From an uncultured Christensenellaceae bacterium (lineage in GTDB: Bacteria > Bacillota > Clostridia > Christensenellales > Borkfalkiaceae), in the NCBI GenBank assembly GCA_910587005.1, contig CAJULB010000003.1, positions 248,001-312,000 on the forward strand: DNA of 64,000 nt. Direction: 5' to 3'. Shown piece after piece: positions 8,792-17,059 of the stretch (position 1 is the stretch's first letter; the number at the start of each line of letters is the position of its first letter). The position numbers were made by a program, and so were the translations under genes. The notes beneath the pieces are model-generated. The model saw only the letters and a list, made by a program, of their open reading frames with translations, did no database searches and was not told the DNA's origin.

Positions 8792-8821
8792 GGCGGCGCG
8801 GTTTTAAAAAACCGCACCGCC
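8792..8821. terminator. Bidirectional terminator between yunB and pheT
   Basis: GGCGGCGCGGTTTT and AAAACCGCACCGCC form a stem with one mismatch between the two converging genes. The A/T stretch in its core serves both strands. Confidence 0.7.
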
Positions 8822-8827
8822 GTTCAT

Positions 8828-11239
8828 TTATCTGAGCACAATATTAAGTTTAAATTTCAGATTGTTTAAAATCTTCTTTACAAATCCGTCAACCTTGTCT
8901 TCTATAGGCTCGTCTTTGGGCGTAAACGTAATTGTAAACGCCATAGATTTTTTACCGTTTTCAATCTGCTCGCCGATGTACACGTCGAAAAGCTTAACGT
9001 CGGTTACATACTTGCAAGCCGAGTAAATTTCTTTCTCAACCTCGGCGCAGGTTATTGCCTTGTCGCACGTCAGCGCCAAATCGCGCGTAACTTCCGCGTG
9101 TTTGGATATGGGGACGTATTTGAACGGCTTAGCATGCTTTTTCAGCTCGTCGTAGTCTATTTCGGCAATGTGAACCATTCTGTCAAGCGCAAGTTCTTCC
9201 GCGATTTCGGGCGAAAGCATACCCGCATAGCCGATTTCTGCTCCGTCGCAGAGAATTTTTGCGGTAATTCCGGGGTGGAGGTAGGGCTTTTCGGCGGACA
9301 AATATTCGAATTTAACGTTAAGCGTATCCGCAATGCTTTCTATATAGCCTTTTAAATCGAAAAAGTCCTGCTTTCCCCAAATTCCCAGCGCAATAACCGC
9401 TTTTTCTTCGGGGAATTTTTTTATGGGCAGTTCGTCGGCAATATATATTTTCGCCTGTTCGAAAAGCTTACCCTCCATATTTCCGCGGCGCAAATTCCGC
9501 ACTATTACGTTCACCATAGAAGGCGCAAGCGTTGTGCGCATTATCGATAAATCTTCGCTAATCGGGTTTAAAATTCTTATCGCATTTCTTTCGTGCGCGT
9601 CCGCGGGGAAGTGCAGCATATCCAAATCTTTCTGCGAGTAGAAAGAATAGGTGGAAATCTCGTAAAGTCCTTTTGCAACAAGCCTGTTCTTTACGCGTTT
9701 TTGCATTTTCTGCCCGTCCGAATATCCGCCGTTTGTAATCGAAGCGGATGGGAGGAAGGTTCCTTTAATATTGTCGTAGCCGTAAAAACGTATAACCTCC
9801 TCGGCAATATCGGGATAACCGTCTATATCCTCGCGGTATCTCGGCACGGTCAGCTTCATTTCGTCGCCCTTTAAAGTTACGCCGAAGTTAAGGCTCTTTA
9901 ATATGCGCGACATTTTTTCGGCGGGCACTTCTATGCCGAGCAAAGCGTTGATTTTTGAAATGCTTGCCGTCATTTTCTTTTCTTTAAGGTGCGAATTTTT
10001 GGTAGTAATGTCAATGTGAACGTCCGTAACCGTACCGCAGTTTAATGTCTGAATAAGGTTTAAAGCACGCTCTATTGCGTGCTCGGTCGTGTACTCGTTA
10101 ACTCCCTTTTCAAACAGTGCCGAGCTGTCGGAATGCTGACCGAGCGCCCGCGCGGTCTTTCTTACGCTGTCGCGCGCGAATTTTGCGCTCTCGAATAAAA
10201 CCTCCGCGGTATCGTCCTTGATTTCGCTGTTAAGTCCGCCCATAATGCCCGCAAGCGCGCACGGCTTTTTACTGTCGCATATAACAAGGTTTTCGCTGTT
10301 CAGTTCAAATTCGTTTCCGTCCAGAGTGGTTATTTTTTCGCCGTTTTCTGCGCGGCGTATAACAACCTCGCGCCCTTCAAGCGTGCGCAAATCGAACGCG
10401 TGCATAGGCTGGCCGAGTTCTAAAAGTATAAAGTTTGTAATGTCTACGATATTGCTTATCGAGCGCAGTCCGCACAGTGCAAGCCTTTTTCTAAGCCATA
10501 GGGGAGAGGTCGAAATTTTAACGTCTTTAACGTAATGACCAATGTATCTGGGGCATATGTCGGGGGCTAAGTCGGAAATTTTGATTTTTTCATAAATTCC
10601 CGCAACGGCTTTGTAGGAATAGTCCGGCTCCTTAACGGTCTTGCCCAAAACCGCGGCAACCTCGCGCGCAATGCCTAAAATACTTTGGCAGTCGGGGCGG
10701 TTTGCGGTCACGCCTATATCGAAAATATAATCGTCAAGTCCTAAAATCGGTTTAACGTCCGCGCCGTTTTTGCAGTCTTCGGGCAGAAGAAGCAAACCGC
10801 AGTAATCGGCTCCGTCATACATATCGCCGTTGACGCCCAGCTCCGCGCCCGAACAAAGCATACCCTCGGATTCTATTCCGCGCAGTTTGCCTTTTTTAAT
10901 GGTCATAACGCCTTCTATTGTCACGTGGTCTTTTGCAGTTGCGTATACGGTGGCGCCGACAAGCGCGCACGGCGCTTTTATGCCCTTTTTAACGTTGTCC
11001 GCGCCGCAGCAAATCTGAAAAGTCCCCTTTTCTCCGCAATCGACTTTGCATTTGGAAAGGTGCGTTCCCTCAATCGGCTCGCATTCGATAACCTCGCCTA
11101 CGGCAACGCCCGAAATATCTTTTCCCAAATCAATAAGTTCTTCAACCTCGAACCCGCAGGAAAACAGCTTTGCCTGCAATTCTTCCGCGGATACGTCTAT
11201 ATCAACATAATCTTTTAACCAACTTAAAGGTGCTTTCAT
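8828..11239 (-). CDS. pheT: Phenylalanyl-tRNA synthetase beta subunit
   Basis: 803 residues, the usual bacterial length. Domain order: N-terminal PheT core, tRNA-binding EMAP-like domain (~40-150, KCKVDCGEKGTFQICCGADN), B3/B4 editing domain (~210-380, ITNFILLELGQPMHAFD), B5 domain (~410-480), catalytic-like core, and the C-terminal anticodon-binding FDX-ACB domain (HAEVTRDLALTCD). With PheS it forms the (alpha-beta)2 enzyme that charges tRNA-Phe; the B3/B4 site removes mischarged tyrosine. It lies 34 nt after pheS and is controlled by the same T-box leader. A terminator follows the stop. Confidence 0.98.
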   Translation of the reverse strand: MKAPLSWLKDYVDIDVSAEELQAKLFSCGFEVEELIDLGKDISGVAVGEVIECEPIEGTHLSKCKVDCGEKGTFQICCGADNVKKGIKAPCALVGATVYATAKDHVTIEGVMTIKKGKLRGIESEGMLCSGAELGVNGDMYDGADYCGLLLLPEDCKNGADVKPILGLDDYIFDIGVTANRPDCQSILGIAREVAAVLGKTVKEPDYSYKAVAGIYEKIKISDLAPDICPRYIGHYVKDVKISTSPLWLRKRLALCGLRSISNIVDITNFILLELGQPMHAFDLRTLEGREVVIRRAENGEKITTLDGNEFELNSENLVICDSKKPCALAGIMGGLNSEIKDDTAEVLFESAKFARDSVRKTARALGQHSDSSALFEKGVNEYTTEHAIERALNLIQTLNCGTVTDVHIDITTKNSHLKEKKMTASISKINALLGIEVPAEKMSRILKSLNFGVTLKGDEMKLTVPRYREDIDGYPDIAEEVIRFYGYDNIKGTFLPSASITNGGYSDGQKMQKRVKNRLVAKGLYEISTYSFYSQKDLDMLHFPADAHERNAIRILNPISEDLSIMRTTLAPSMVNVIVRNLRRGNMEGKLFEQAKIYIADELPIKKFPEEKAVIALGIWGKQDFFDLKGYIESIADTLNVKFEYLSAEKPYLHPGITAKILCDGAEIGYAGMLSPEIAEELALDRMVHIAEIDYDELKKHAKPFKYVPISKHAEVTRDLALTCDKAITCAEVEKEIYSACKYVTDVKLFDVYIGEQIENGKKSMAFTITFTPKDEPIEDKVDGFVKKILNNLKFKLNIVLR

Positions 11240-11273
11240 AATAACTCCTGATAACTCCTGTTTCGCGCAAATA

Positions 11274-12296
11274 TTAACCCTTGAACTGCTTTAAAAATTT
11301 TGTGTCGCCCTCGAATAACAGCTTCATATTGTTGATGCCGTATTTAAGCATAGCAATGCGTTCAACGCCCATTCCGAACGCAAAACCCGTATATATATCG
11401 GGGTCAATTCCGCAGCCTTCCAAAACTCTGCGGTTAACCATACCCGCGCCGAGCACCTCAATCCAGCCTGTGCCCTTGCACAAACGGCAACCCTTTCCGC
11501 CGCACTCGAAGCAGCTTACGTCAACCTCGACAGAAGGCTCGGTAAACGGGAAGTAGGAGGGGCGCAGTCTTGTTTTAACGTCCTCGCCGAAAATCTTTTT
11601 GGCAAACTCGTCAAGCATACCTTTAAGGTCGCAAAGGGTAATTCCCTTGTCCACAACCAACCCTTCCATCTGCGAAAACATGGGAGAGTGAGTCGCGTCG
11701 TCGTCGCTTCTGTATACCTTTCCCGGCGACAGAATTTTAATAGGCGGTTTTTTGTTTTCCATAACCCTTATCTGCCCGGCGGAGGTCTGCGTTCTCAAAA
11801 GCAGGTCCGGCGCAAGGTAAAACGTGTCCTGCATATCGCGCGCGGGATGGTCGGCGGGTGTGTTTAAAGCTGTAAAGTTGTAATAATCGTTCTCTATTTC
11901 GGGGCCCTCGAACACCTCGAAGCCCATACCCGAAAAGATTGAAATAAGCTCTTCAACAACTAATGTGTTGGGGTGATAAGCTCCGTCGGCTGGTGCGCGT
12001 GCGGGCAGAGTTACGTCTATTTTTTCGTCCGCGTACTTCTTTTTAAGCTCGATATCCTTCAAGCGTTTTTCAAGCGCGTTGAATTTTTCTTCCGTCCACT
12101 GTCTTAAAGCGTTTAAAAGCTTGCCCATAGAAGGTCGCTGTTCAGCGGGAACGTCGCGCATATTCTTCATCAGCTCGGAAATTTTTCCCGTTTTGCCGAG
12201 GAACTTCATTTTAATTTCCTGCAACGTTCTGCTTGATTGCACGTCCTGCACGGCTAAGTCGATTTGCTGTTCTATTTCGTTAATCTTGTCCTGCAT
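11274..12296 (-). CDS. pheS: Phenylalanyl-tRNA synthetase alpha subunit
   Basis: 340 residues. An N-terminal coiled coil (~1-90) is followed by a class II synthetase core with motif 2 in DDDATHSPMFSQMEGLVVD and motif 3 GFAFGMGVERIAML near residue 310. It also has CFECGGKGCRLCKGTGWIE, as in other Firmicute PheS. It supplies the aminoacylation site of the heterotetramer. It is the first gene behind a T-box leader, so its expression should rise when tRNA-Phe is uncharged. Confidence 0.98.
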   Translation of the reverse strand: MQDKINEIEQQIDLAVQDVQSSRTLQEIKMKFLGKTGKISELMKNMRDVPAEQRPSMGKLLNALRQWTEEKFNALEKRLKDIELKKKYADEKIDVTLPARAPADGAYHPNTLVVEELISIFSGMGFEVFEGPEIENDYYNFTALNTPADHPARDMQDTFYLAPDLLLRTQTSAGQIRVMENKKPPIKILSPGKVYRSDDDATHSPMFSQMEGLVVDKGITLCDLKGMLDEFAKKIFGEDVKTRLRPSYFPFTEPSVEVDVSCFECGGKGCRLCKGTGWIEVLGAGMVNRRVLEGCGIDPDIYTGFAFGMGVERIAMLKYGINNMKLLFEGDTKFLKQFKG

Positions 12297-12310
12297 TATA
12301 AACTCCTGAA

Positions 12311-12578
12311 AATTATAAAAGCCCCGTGCTGTTTAAGCACGGGGCGAAATTACTTTTTCGCGGTACCACCCGAATTCACGGCAAAAAGCCGCCTTGATTA
12401 AACTCCTAACGCAGAGTAAGCGGAGCGGACTAATAGGAATAAAATACTCTTTTCGCCCGTCGGCTCGCAAGTGAATACCGCTTAAACCTTTTAAGAAACC
12501 TTTCAGCCGTTTTCGGATTTCTCTCTCTGAAAAAGATTGTATAAAGCGTCTGTCTTGGTCACAGCCTTTAACATTTAT
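12311..12578 (-). promoter_or_regulatory. T-box leader of pheST
   Basis: On the minus strand the T-box core GGGTGGTACCGCG (plus 12359-12371) is followed by a GC-rich hairpin GCCCCGTGCT/AGCACGGGGC and T residues (plus 12321-12345), the antiterminator/terminator pair. Upstream are a CAGAGAGAGAAA stretch and a TTCACTTGCGAG stretch like the conserved stem III region. A UUC (Phe) specifier candidate lies at plus 12495-12497. The TGGT bulge fits a tRNA with discriminator A, as in the tRNA-Phe at 38108. The specifier position is inferred, the T-box itself is clear. Confidence 0.92.
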
Positions 12579-12584
12579 ATACCG

Positions 12585-12613
12585 ATTATAAAAAATTAAC
12601 TATCCAAAGTCAA
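12585..12613 (-). promoter_or_regulatory. Sigma-A promoter of the pheST leader
   Basis: TTGACT (plus 12608-12613) and TATAAT (plus 12585-12590) with a 17-bp spacer, reading into the T-box. Confidence 0.85.
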
Positions 12614-12629
12614 ACGATTTTTCGCATTT

Positions 12630-13148
12630 TTAATAAATCGAACCGCCGAAGCAGTCAAAAGCAACTACCGCAGGGAAGTTTTCAACTTCAAGCTTGTAAA
12701 CCGCCTCCGACAGCAAATCTTCAAACGCAATGCATTCGCTTTTTTTAATAGCGTTGCCGTACAGCGCGCCCGCGCCGCCGATTGCCGCAAAATAAACGCA
12801 AACGTTGCGCTTTAACGCCTCGCGCACCTCGCCGCACATTTCGCCCTTGCCGATAATCGCGCCCAGCCCCAAATTGAGCAGAGCGGGGGCAAAGCTGTCC
12901 ATTCTTGCGGAAGTGGTCGGACCGCAGCTTCCCGAAGCCATATCGGGCTTTGCGGGACAAGGACCCGCGTAATATATAACCGCGTCCTTTAAATCGAACG
13001 GGAGGGGCTTTCCGTCTTTTAAATACCCGAAAATACGTTTGTGCGCACAGTCGCGCGCCGTGAGAATGGTGCCGGAAAGCGACACACTGTCGCCCGCGCG
13101 CAGGCTTTTAATTGTTTCTTTCGTTAAAGGAAGTTGTAAATTTTTCAT
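12630..13148 (-). CDS. Fumarate hydratase class I, beta subunit (C-terminal domain type)
   Basis: 172 residues matching the beta/C-terminal domain of two-subunit iron-sulfur hydro-lyases (fumarase or tartrate dehydratase). Signatures are AGDSVSLSGTILTARD, AGPCPAKP and SGSCGPTTSARMD, followed by GKGEM. It binds substrate together with the alpha subunit, which holds the [4Fe-4S] cluster, and interconverts fumarate and malate. The start ATG overlaps the alpha stop by 4 nt, so the pair is translationally coupled. Fumarase is preferred over tartrate dehydratase by abundance in Clostridia, but sequence alone does not exclude the latter. Confidence 0.9.
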   Translation of the reverse strand: MKNLQLPLTKETIKSLRAGDSVSLSGTILTARDCAHKRIFGYLKDGKPLPFDLKDAVIYYAGPCPAKPDMASGSCGPTTSARMDSFAPALLNLGLGAIIGKGEMCGEVREALKRNVCVYFAAIGGAGALYGNAIKKSECIAFEDLLSEAVYKLEVENFPAVVAFDCFGGSIY

Positions 13149-13984
13149 AATACCGCCTTTTCGCAGCGCACGCAGTGGCACTGAATATTAACCGCAACGG
13201 GCAACCCGGCAATGTGCGTAGGCGCCCATTCGCACGCAACTCCCAGCGCGGTAGCGCTTCCGTGGAAGCCCTGACAGCCTATATCAAGTGCGTTAATCTT
13301 TTCAAGCGCAACGCGTTCTATTTCCGCTATGTCTCCGCGCGGATTGCTTGTGCCTATATCGCGCGTCAGCGCTTTTTTGGCAAGGAAAGCGCAGGTATCG
13401 AACGTTCCGCCTATGCCCACGCCGACGTAAACAGGGGGGCAAGGGCGCGAGCCTGCAAGCTTAACCGTTTCAACTATCGCGCCGATAATTCCGTCAACGC
13501 CCTGCGCGGGTTTAAGCATAAACAGCCTTGACATATTCTCACTGCCGAAGCCTTTCGGCATAAACGTAATGCTTATTTTATCGCCCTCAACAATTTCCGT
13601 ATGAATAACGGCAGGGGTATTGTCGCCCGTATTTACGCGTGTTATCGGGTCGCAGACCGATTTTCTGAAATATCCGTCCGCATAAGCCTTTTTAACTCCG
13701 TCGTTAACGGCTTTTGCAAGCGGTTTGCCTTCTAAAAACACCTCTTGCCCGATTTCGAGAAGCACAACCGCCATACCTGTGTCCTGACAGACCGGCATCT
13801 GCTTGTTAACTGCTGTTTCCGCGTTTTTAAGCAAGGTTTCCAAAGCGAAAGCCGCCGCGCCGTTTTTTTCGGTTTTTAAAGCGTTATTCATAGCCGTTTT
13901 GCAAGCGGGGGTAAGGTTGACGCCCGCGTGTAAAGCCATTTCGTAAATTTTTTTCTCTATAACTTCCGTATTTATCTTCCGCAT
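13145..13984 (-). CDS. Fumarate hydratase class I, alpha subunit
   Basis: 279 residues of the Fe-S hydro-lyase alpha family. Cluster cysteines are expected in MPVCQDTG (~residue 60), the GSRPCPPVY segment and DIGCQGF (~235). RVNTGDNTPAVIH and MPKGFGSENMSRL are further family motifs. The enzyme is oxygen-sensitive and hydrates fumarate to malate in the partial TCA cycle common in anaerobes. Encoded upstream of, and overlapping, the beta subunit on the minus strand. A divergent promoter region separates it from the CPBP protease gene. Confidence 0.93.
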   Translation of the reverse strand: MRKINTEVIEKKIYEMALHAGVNLTPACKTAMNNALKTEKNGAAAFALETLLKNAETAVNKQMPVCQDTGMAVVLLEIGQEVFLEGKPLAKAVNDGVKKAYADGYFRKSVCDPITRVNTGDNTPAVIHTEIVEGDKISITFMPKGFGSENMSRLFMLKPAQGVDGIIGAIVETVKLAGSRPCPPVYVGVGIGGTFDTCAFLAKKALTRDIGTSNPRGDIAEIERVALEKINALDIGCQGFHGSATALGVACEWAPTHIAGLPVAVNIQCHCVRCEKAVL

Positions 13985-14028
13985 AATCTGATTTTATAAC
14001 AATTTCACCGAAAAGTAAAATAAATAAT

Positions 14029-14056
14029 TTGCTTAAATTTCTTTTTACGCTATAAT
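14029..14056 (+). promoter_or_regulatory. Promoter placing transcription start on the CPBP gene ATG
   Basis: TTGCTT (14029-14034), 16-bp spacer, TATAAT (14051-14056). Only 6 nt separate the -10 box from the ATG, so the mRNA is predicted to be leaderless. Confidence 0.75.
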
Positions 14057-14062
14057 AATGTT

Positions 14063-15034
14063 ATGTCTAAAAACAGAAATACTGCGGTTCGGAACGGAAA
14101 TGCGGAAGAAACTCCGCCCGTGCACACCGTAAACCCGCAACTCAATTCAAAAACGGCAGGCTTTGCGTATTCCGCAACCGCCGTTGCAATAATTATAATT
14201 TCGCTTATAGTCGGGCTTATAAGAACGGTTGCAAAGGTAGAAAACTATTCCGACGCATACTGGTATTTAAGCTTTATCGCCTCGCCTGTTGCGATAGCCG
14301 CGGCGGTAGGCGTTACGCTTGCTGTGCGCAAAATACCATTCAAGCAGATTTTTCCCGTAAAATGTCACCCGAAGTATTATTTGATTGCGCTTTTAATCGT
14401 TTTTGGGCTGTTTTGCTCGCTCAATCAGATAAACGGACTTATTTTAAAGCTTTTGGGGCAGGAAACTTCCGAACATTCTAAAATGCTTACGGAATACATT
14501 TTAAGTCTTTCGGGCTGGCGCGCGGCAGCCGCGATTATCGTAATTGCAGTGCTTCCTGCGTTTTTCGAGGAGCTTTTGTTCCGCGGGGTTATGCTTAACG
14601 GCTGTGAAAGATGCGCGGGCGGATTAAAAACAATTTTTATAATAGGCTTTTGCTTTTCGCTTATGCACGGCTCGCTTGAACAGACCGTATATCAGTTTAT
14701 TGCGGGCTGTCTGTTTGCGTTTGTTGCAATACGCGCGCACTCTATTCTGCCGTGTATACTTATGCACTTTATAAATAACGCGCTTACAATAGTAATTTCG
14801 CTTTTGGGCGGGTGGACTGCCGAAGGCGAGCTTGCCGTATCTTTGGGCGGAAATATTGCAATGATAGCCGTCGGCGCGGTTGCGCTTGCCGGCGGTATTG
14901 CGTGGCTTGCGCTCGATAAAAGGAAGATGGAAAAAGGCGAAAACGGCGGTGTTAAAAACTTCTTTATATTTGCCGCATGCGGAATAGGGGTATTCGCGTT
15001 GCTTTGGATACTTTCGCTGTTCGGGGTGGCGTAA
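14063..15034 (+). CDS. CPBP-family intramembrane metalloprotease
   Basis: 323 residues with about eight membrane segments. The CPBP (CAAX protease / bacteriocin-processing) motifs are present: EELLFRG near residue 168, SLMHGS near 197 and HFINNA near 235, which supply the glutamates and histidines of the membrane metal site. Family members cleave membrane substrates or have regulatory roles; the substrate here is unknown. The N-terminal ~35 residues are polar. There is no Shine-Dalgarno and the -10 box lies 6 nt before the ATG. The stop overlaps the rlmH start by one base, so the two are coupled. Confidence 0.9.
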   Translation: MSKNRNTAVRNGNAEETPPVHTVNPQLNSKTAGFAYSATAVAIIIISLIVGLIRTVAKVENYSDAYWYLSFIASPVAIAAAVGVTLAVRKIPFKQIFPVKCHPKYYLIALLIVFGLFCSLNQINGLILKLLGQETSEHSKMLTEYILSLSGWRAAAAIIVIAVLPAFFEELLFRGVMLNGCERCAGGLKTIFIIGFCFSLMHGSLEQTVYQFIAGCLFAFVAIRAHSILPCILMHFINNALTIVISLLGGWTAEGELAVSLGGNIAMIAVGAVALAGGIAWLALDKRKMEKGENGGVKNFFIFAACGIGVFALLWILSLFGVA

Positions 15035-15471
15035 TGCAGAAAATAAATATTGTCTGCGTGGGCAAAATCAAGGAAGAATTTTACCGCTCGGCAGTTGCCG
15101 AATATTTAAAACGGCTATCGCGCTTTGCAAGGGTGGAAATAAAAGAGCTTGCCGAGTGCAGAACAATTGAGGAAGAAGCTCAGCCGATTTTAAAGTCCTG
15201 CAAGGGCTATATTATCGCGCTGTGCGTGGAGGGGAAGAAGTATTCCAGCGAAAAGCTTGCCGAGGATATAAAAAAGCTATGCGACAGGGGCGAAGAAATA
15301 ACTTTTGTTATAGGCTCGTCCTGCGGGCTTTCGGATAAGGTAAAGGAGCAAGCTGATTTAAAGCTTTCTTTTTCGGATATGACTTTTCCTCACCAGCTTA
15401 TGCGCGTAATTTTAACCGAACAGATTTACCGCGCGTTTATGATAAACAGCGGAAGCGAATACCACAAGTAG
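15034..15471 (+). CDS. rlmH: 23S rRNA pseudouridine-1915 N3-methyltransferase
   Basis: 145 residues of the SPOUT family. MQKINIVCVGKIKEEFYRSAVAEYLKRL opens the protein, and FVIGSSCGLSDKV plus the C-terminal MTFPHQLMRVILTEQIYRA...SGSEYHK are the knot and AdoMet-binding segments. RlmH methylates pseudouridine 1915 in helix 69 of 23S rRNA on assembled 70S ribosomes. Slightly shorter than the typical 155-160 residues but with all key motifs. Translation is coupled to the CPBP gene by a TAATG overlap. Confidence 0.97.
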   Translation: MQKINIVCVGKIKEEFYRSAVAEYLKRLSRFARVEIKELAECRTIEEEAQPILKSCKGYIIALCVEGKKYSSEKLAEDIKKLCDRGEEITFVIGSSCGLSDKVKEQADLKLSFSDMTFPHQLMRVILTEQIYRAFMINSGSEYHK

Positions 15472-15504
15472 CTTGTTTGAAAACTGTAATTAAACAGCGC
15501 GTTT

Positions 15505-15643
15505 GTAAACTGTCATTCTGAACGCAGTGGTAAACTGTCATTCTGAACGCAGTGAAGAATCTGAAAGTATATTACAACGTATGTTAAGGCTTTTGAACGT
15601 TAAGCATAAAAATATCAGATTCTTCGGCAAGCCTCAGAATGAC
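15505..15643. repeat. REP-like inverted repeat with a 25-nt tandem duplication
   Basis: The 25-mer starting GTAAACTGTCATTCTGAACG occurs twice in tandem (15505-15529, 15530-15554). The second copy runs into GAAGAATCTGA, and TCAGATTCTTC...TCAGAATGAC at 15615-15643 is its inverted partner, giving a long hairpin. A half copy recurs at 18032. It is probably a dispersed non-coding repeat. Confidence 0.75.
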
Positions 15644-15687
15644 GTGTTTGTCATACTAAAAAGCACTTTTAAATCATATTTTATTAT

Positions 15688-16419
15688 GTGATATATGAAG
15701 AAGTAAAAAAGTTTTACCAGTGTTTCGGCGGTAAAAAGTGCGTTATTGGCTATTCCTGTCAGGGCAGAGAAATTTATGCCTTTCATCTTGGCAGCGACAC
15801 AGGCAGACAGTTTATAGCCGTTTACGCCGTTCACGCACGCGAATGGATAACCGCAAAGCTTGCCGTAAAGCATATAAAACTCGGTTTGCACAGCGGAGGC
15901 GGGTGGGTAATTCCGCTTTTAAATCCCGACGGAGCCACAATTTCGCAAACGGCATATCCGCTGTGGAAAGCCAACGCGCGCGGGGTTGATTTGAACTGCA
16001 ATTTCGACGCCGACTGGGGAAGCGGCAGACTAAACACAAAACTGCGCGGCGGCGAAAACTGCATAGGCGATTGCCCTTTTTCCGAGGCGGAAACCTCGGC
16101 TTTGCGCGATTTTACTTTGCGCGTGCGCCCGTACGTAACGCTAAGCTTTCACACAAAGGGCGAGGAAATTTACTGGGAATACGGCGGTAAAGGCGATAAA
16201 AGCGGTGCGGATATTCTTGAAAAAATAACGGGATATACGGCAAAGAAAATTTACGGTTCGGCTGGCGGATACAAGGACTGGTGCATACAAAAGCTGAAAA
16301 TTCCCGCCTATACGATAGAGTGCGGTTCGGATAGCCTTGCGCACCCCATACAAAAGCCTAAGCATCTTAAAAAATGCTATAAACTGCTTAAAATATTTAT
16401 TGAAAACTATGGAAAATAA
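15688..16419 (+). CDS. M14 zinc carboxypeptidase, probable gamma-D-glutamyl-diaminopimelate peptidase
   Basis: 243 residues with a compact M14 core. Zinc ligands sit in YAVHAREW (~residue 50, HxxE) and LSFHTKG (~155), and the catalytic Glu in AYTIECG (~212). IPLLNPDG and RGVDLNCNFD are typical of the group that cleaves gamma-D-Glu-meso-DAP bonds in peptidoglycan peptides. No signal peptide is seen, so it may recycle muropeptides in the cytoplasm. GTG 15688 is the only plausible start near the family N-terminus; no Shine-Dalgarno. It overlaps tadA by 11 nt. Confidence 0.88.
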   Translation: MIYEEVKKFYQCFGGKKCVIGYSCQGREIYAFHLGSDTGRQFIAVYAVHAREWITAKLAVKHIKLGLHSGGGWVIPLLNPDGATISQTAYPLWKANARGVDLNCNFDADWGSGRLNTKLRGGENCIGDCPFSEAETSALRDFTLRVRPYVTLSFHTKGEEIYWEYGGKGDKSGADILEKITGYTAKKIYGSAGGYKDWCIQKLKIPAYTIECGSDSLAHPIQKPKHLKKCYKLLKIFIENYGK

Positions 16420-16924
16420 ATTAAAATTTATGAAATCGGCGCTTGATAGCGCAAAAAAAGCTTTTGACGAGGGCGAGGTGCCTATCGGGGCGGTGGTTGT
16501 CTGCGGCGGCAAAATTATATCCCGCGGGTACAATAAGCGCACTAAAAGGCAGATTGCCACGGCTCACGCCGAAATAGAAGCAATTGAAAAAGCTTGCAAA
16601 AAGCTTAAAAGCTGGCGCATACCCGAGTGCGAAATTTACGTAACGTTAGAGCCGTGCCCCATGTGCATGGGCGCAATGCTGAACGCGCGCATTAAAAAGG
16701 TTTATTTCGGCGCGTACGAGGCAAAGGGCAGGTCAATGACGGAACAGCTTGCCGCCTCCAACCTTGTCAATCACACGGTAGAAGTGGAGGGCGGGGTTAT
16801 GGAAAAGGAATGTGCGGAAATTCTTTCCTCGTTCTTTATAGAAATGCGCGCCCGCGAGAAAGTGCGAGAAAAAGCCGGAAAGGAAATTTTGCAAGAAAAT
16901 AACAGCGGGCAATACGAAAACTAA
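16409..16924 (+). CDS. tadA: tRNA-specific adenosine deaminase
   Basis: 171 residues. Zinc site and catalytic residues appear as TAHAEIEAI (HAE, ~residue 51) and LEPCPMCMGAM (PCxxC, ~80). TadA deaminates A34 of tRNA-Arg(ACG) to inosine. GEVPIGAVVV near the N-terminus is typical. The C-terminus has an extra charged tail beyond the usual ~155 residues. Start ATG 16409 lies inside the end of the M14 gene, so translation is coupled. Confidence 0.96.
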   Translation: MENKLKFMKSALDSAKKAFDEGEVPIGAVVVCGGKIISRGYNKRTKRQIATAHAEIEAIEKACKKLKSWRIPECEIYVTLEPCPMCMGAMLNARIKKVYFGAYEAKGRSMTEQLAASNLVNHTVEVEGGVMEKECAEILSSFFIEMRAREKVREKAGKEILQENNSGQYEN

Positions 16925-16950
16925 CAAATACAAAAGACAAGTTAACTTAG

Positions 16951-16979
16951 TTGACTTTATGCGTGTATCATACTAAAAT
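16951..16979 (+). promoter_or_regulatory. Sigma-A promoter of prs
   Basis: TTGACT (16951-16956), 17-bp spacer, TAAAAT (16974-16979), leaving an ~80-nt leader ending in CGGAGGAAAAC before the prs ATG. Confidence 0.75.
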
Positions 16980-17059
16980 GTAAAAGCAAAACTTAATACG
17001 GTTCGTTAAAAAAGAGGGTAAACTCTTTTAATATACAATATCTTTCGGAGGAAAACCTA

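Noticed and set aside
12630..13984. Tartrate dehydratase as the preferred name for the Fe-S hydro-lyase pair
   Set aside because: The family does not separate by the motifs visible here; class I fumarase is the commoner role and no tartrate genes are nearby.
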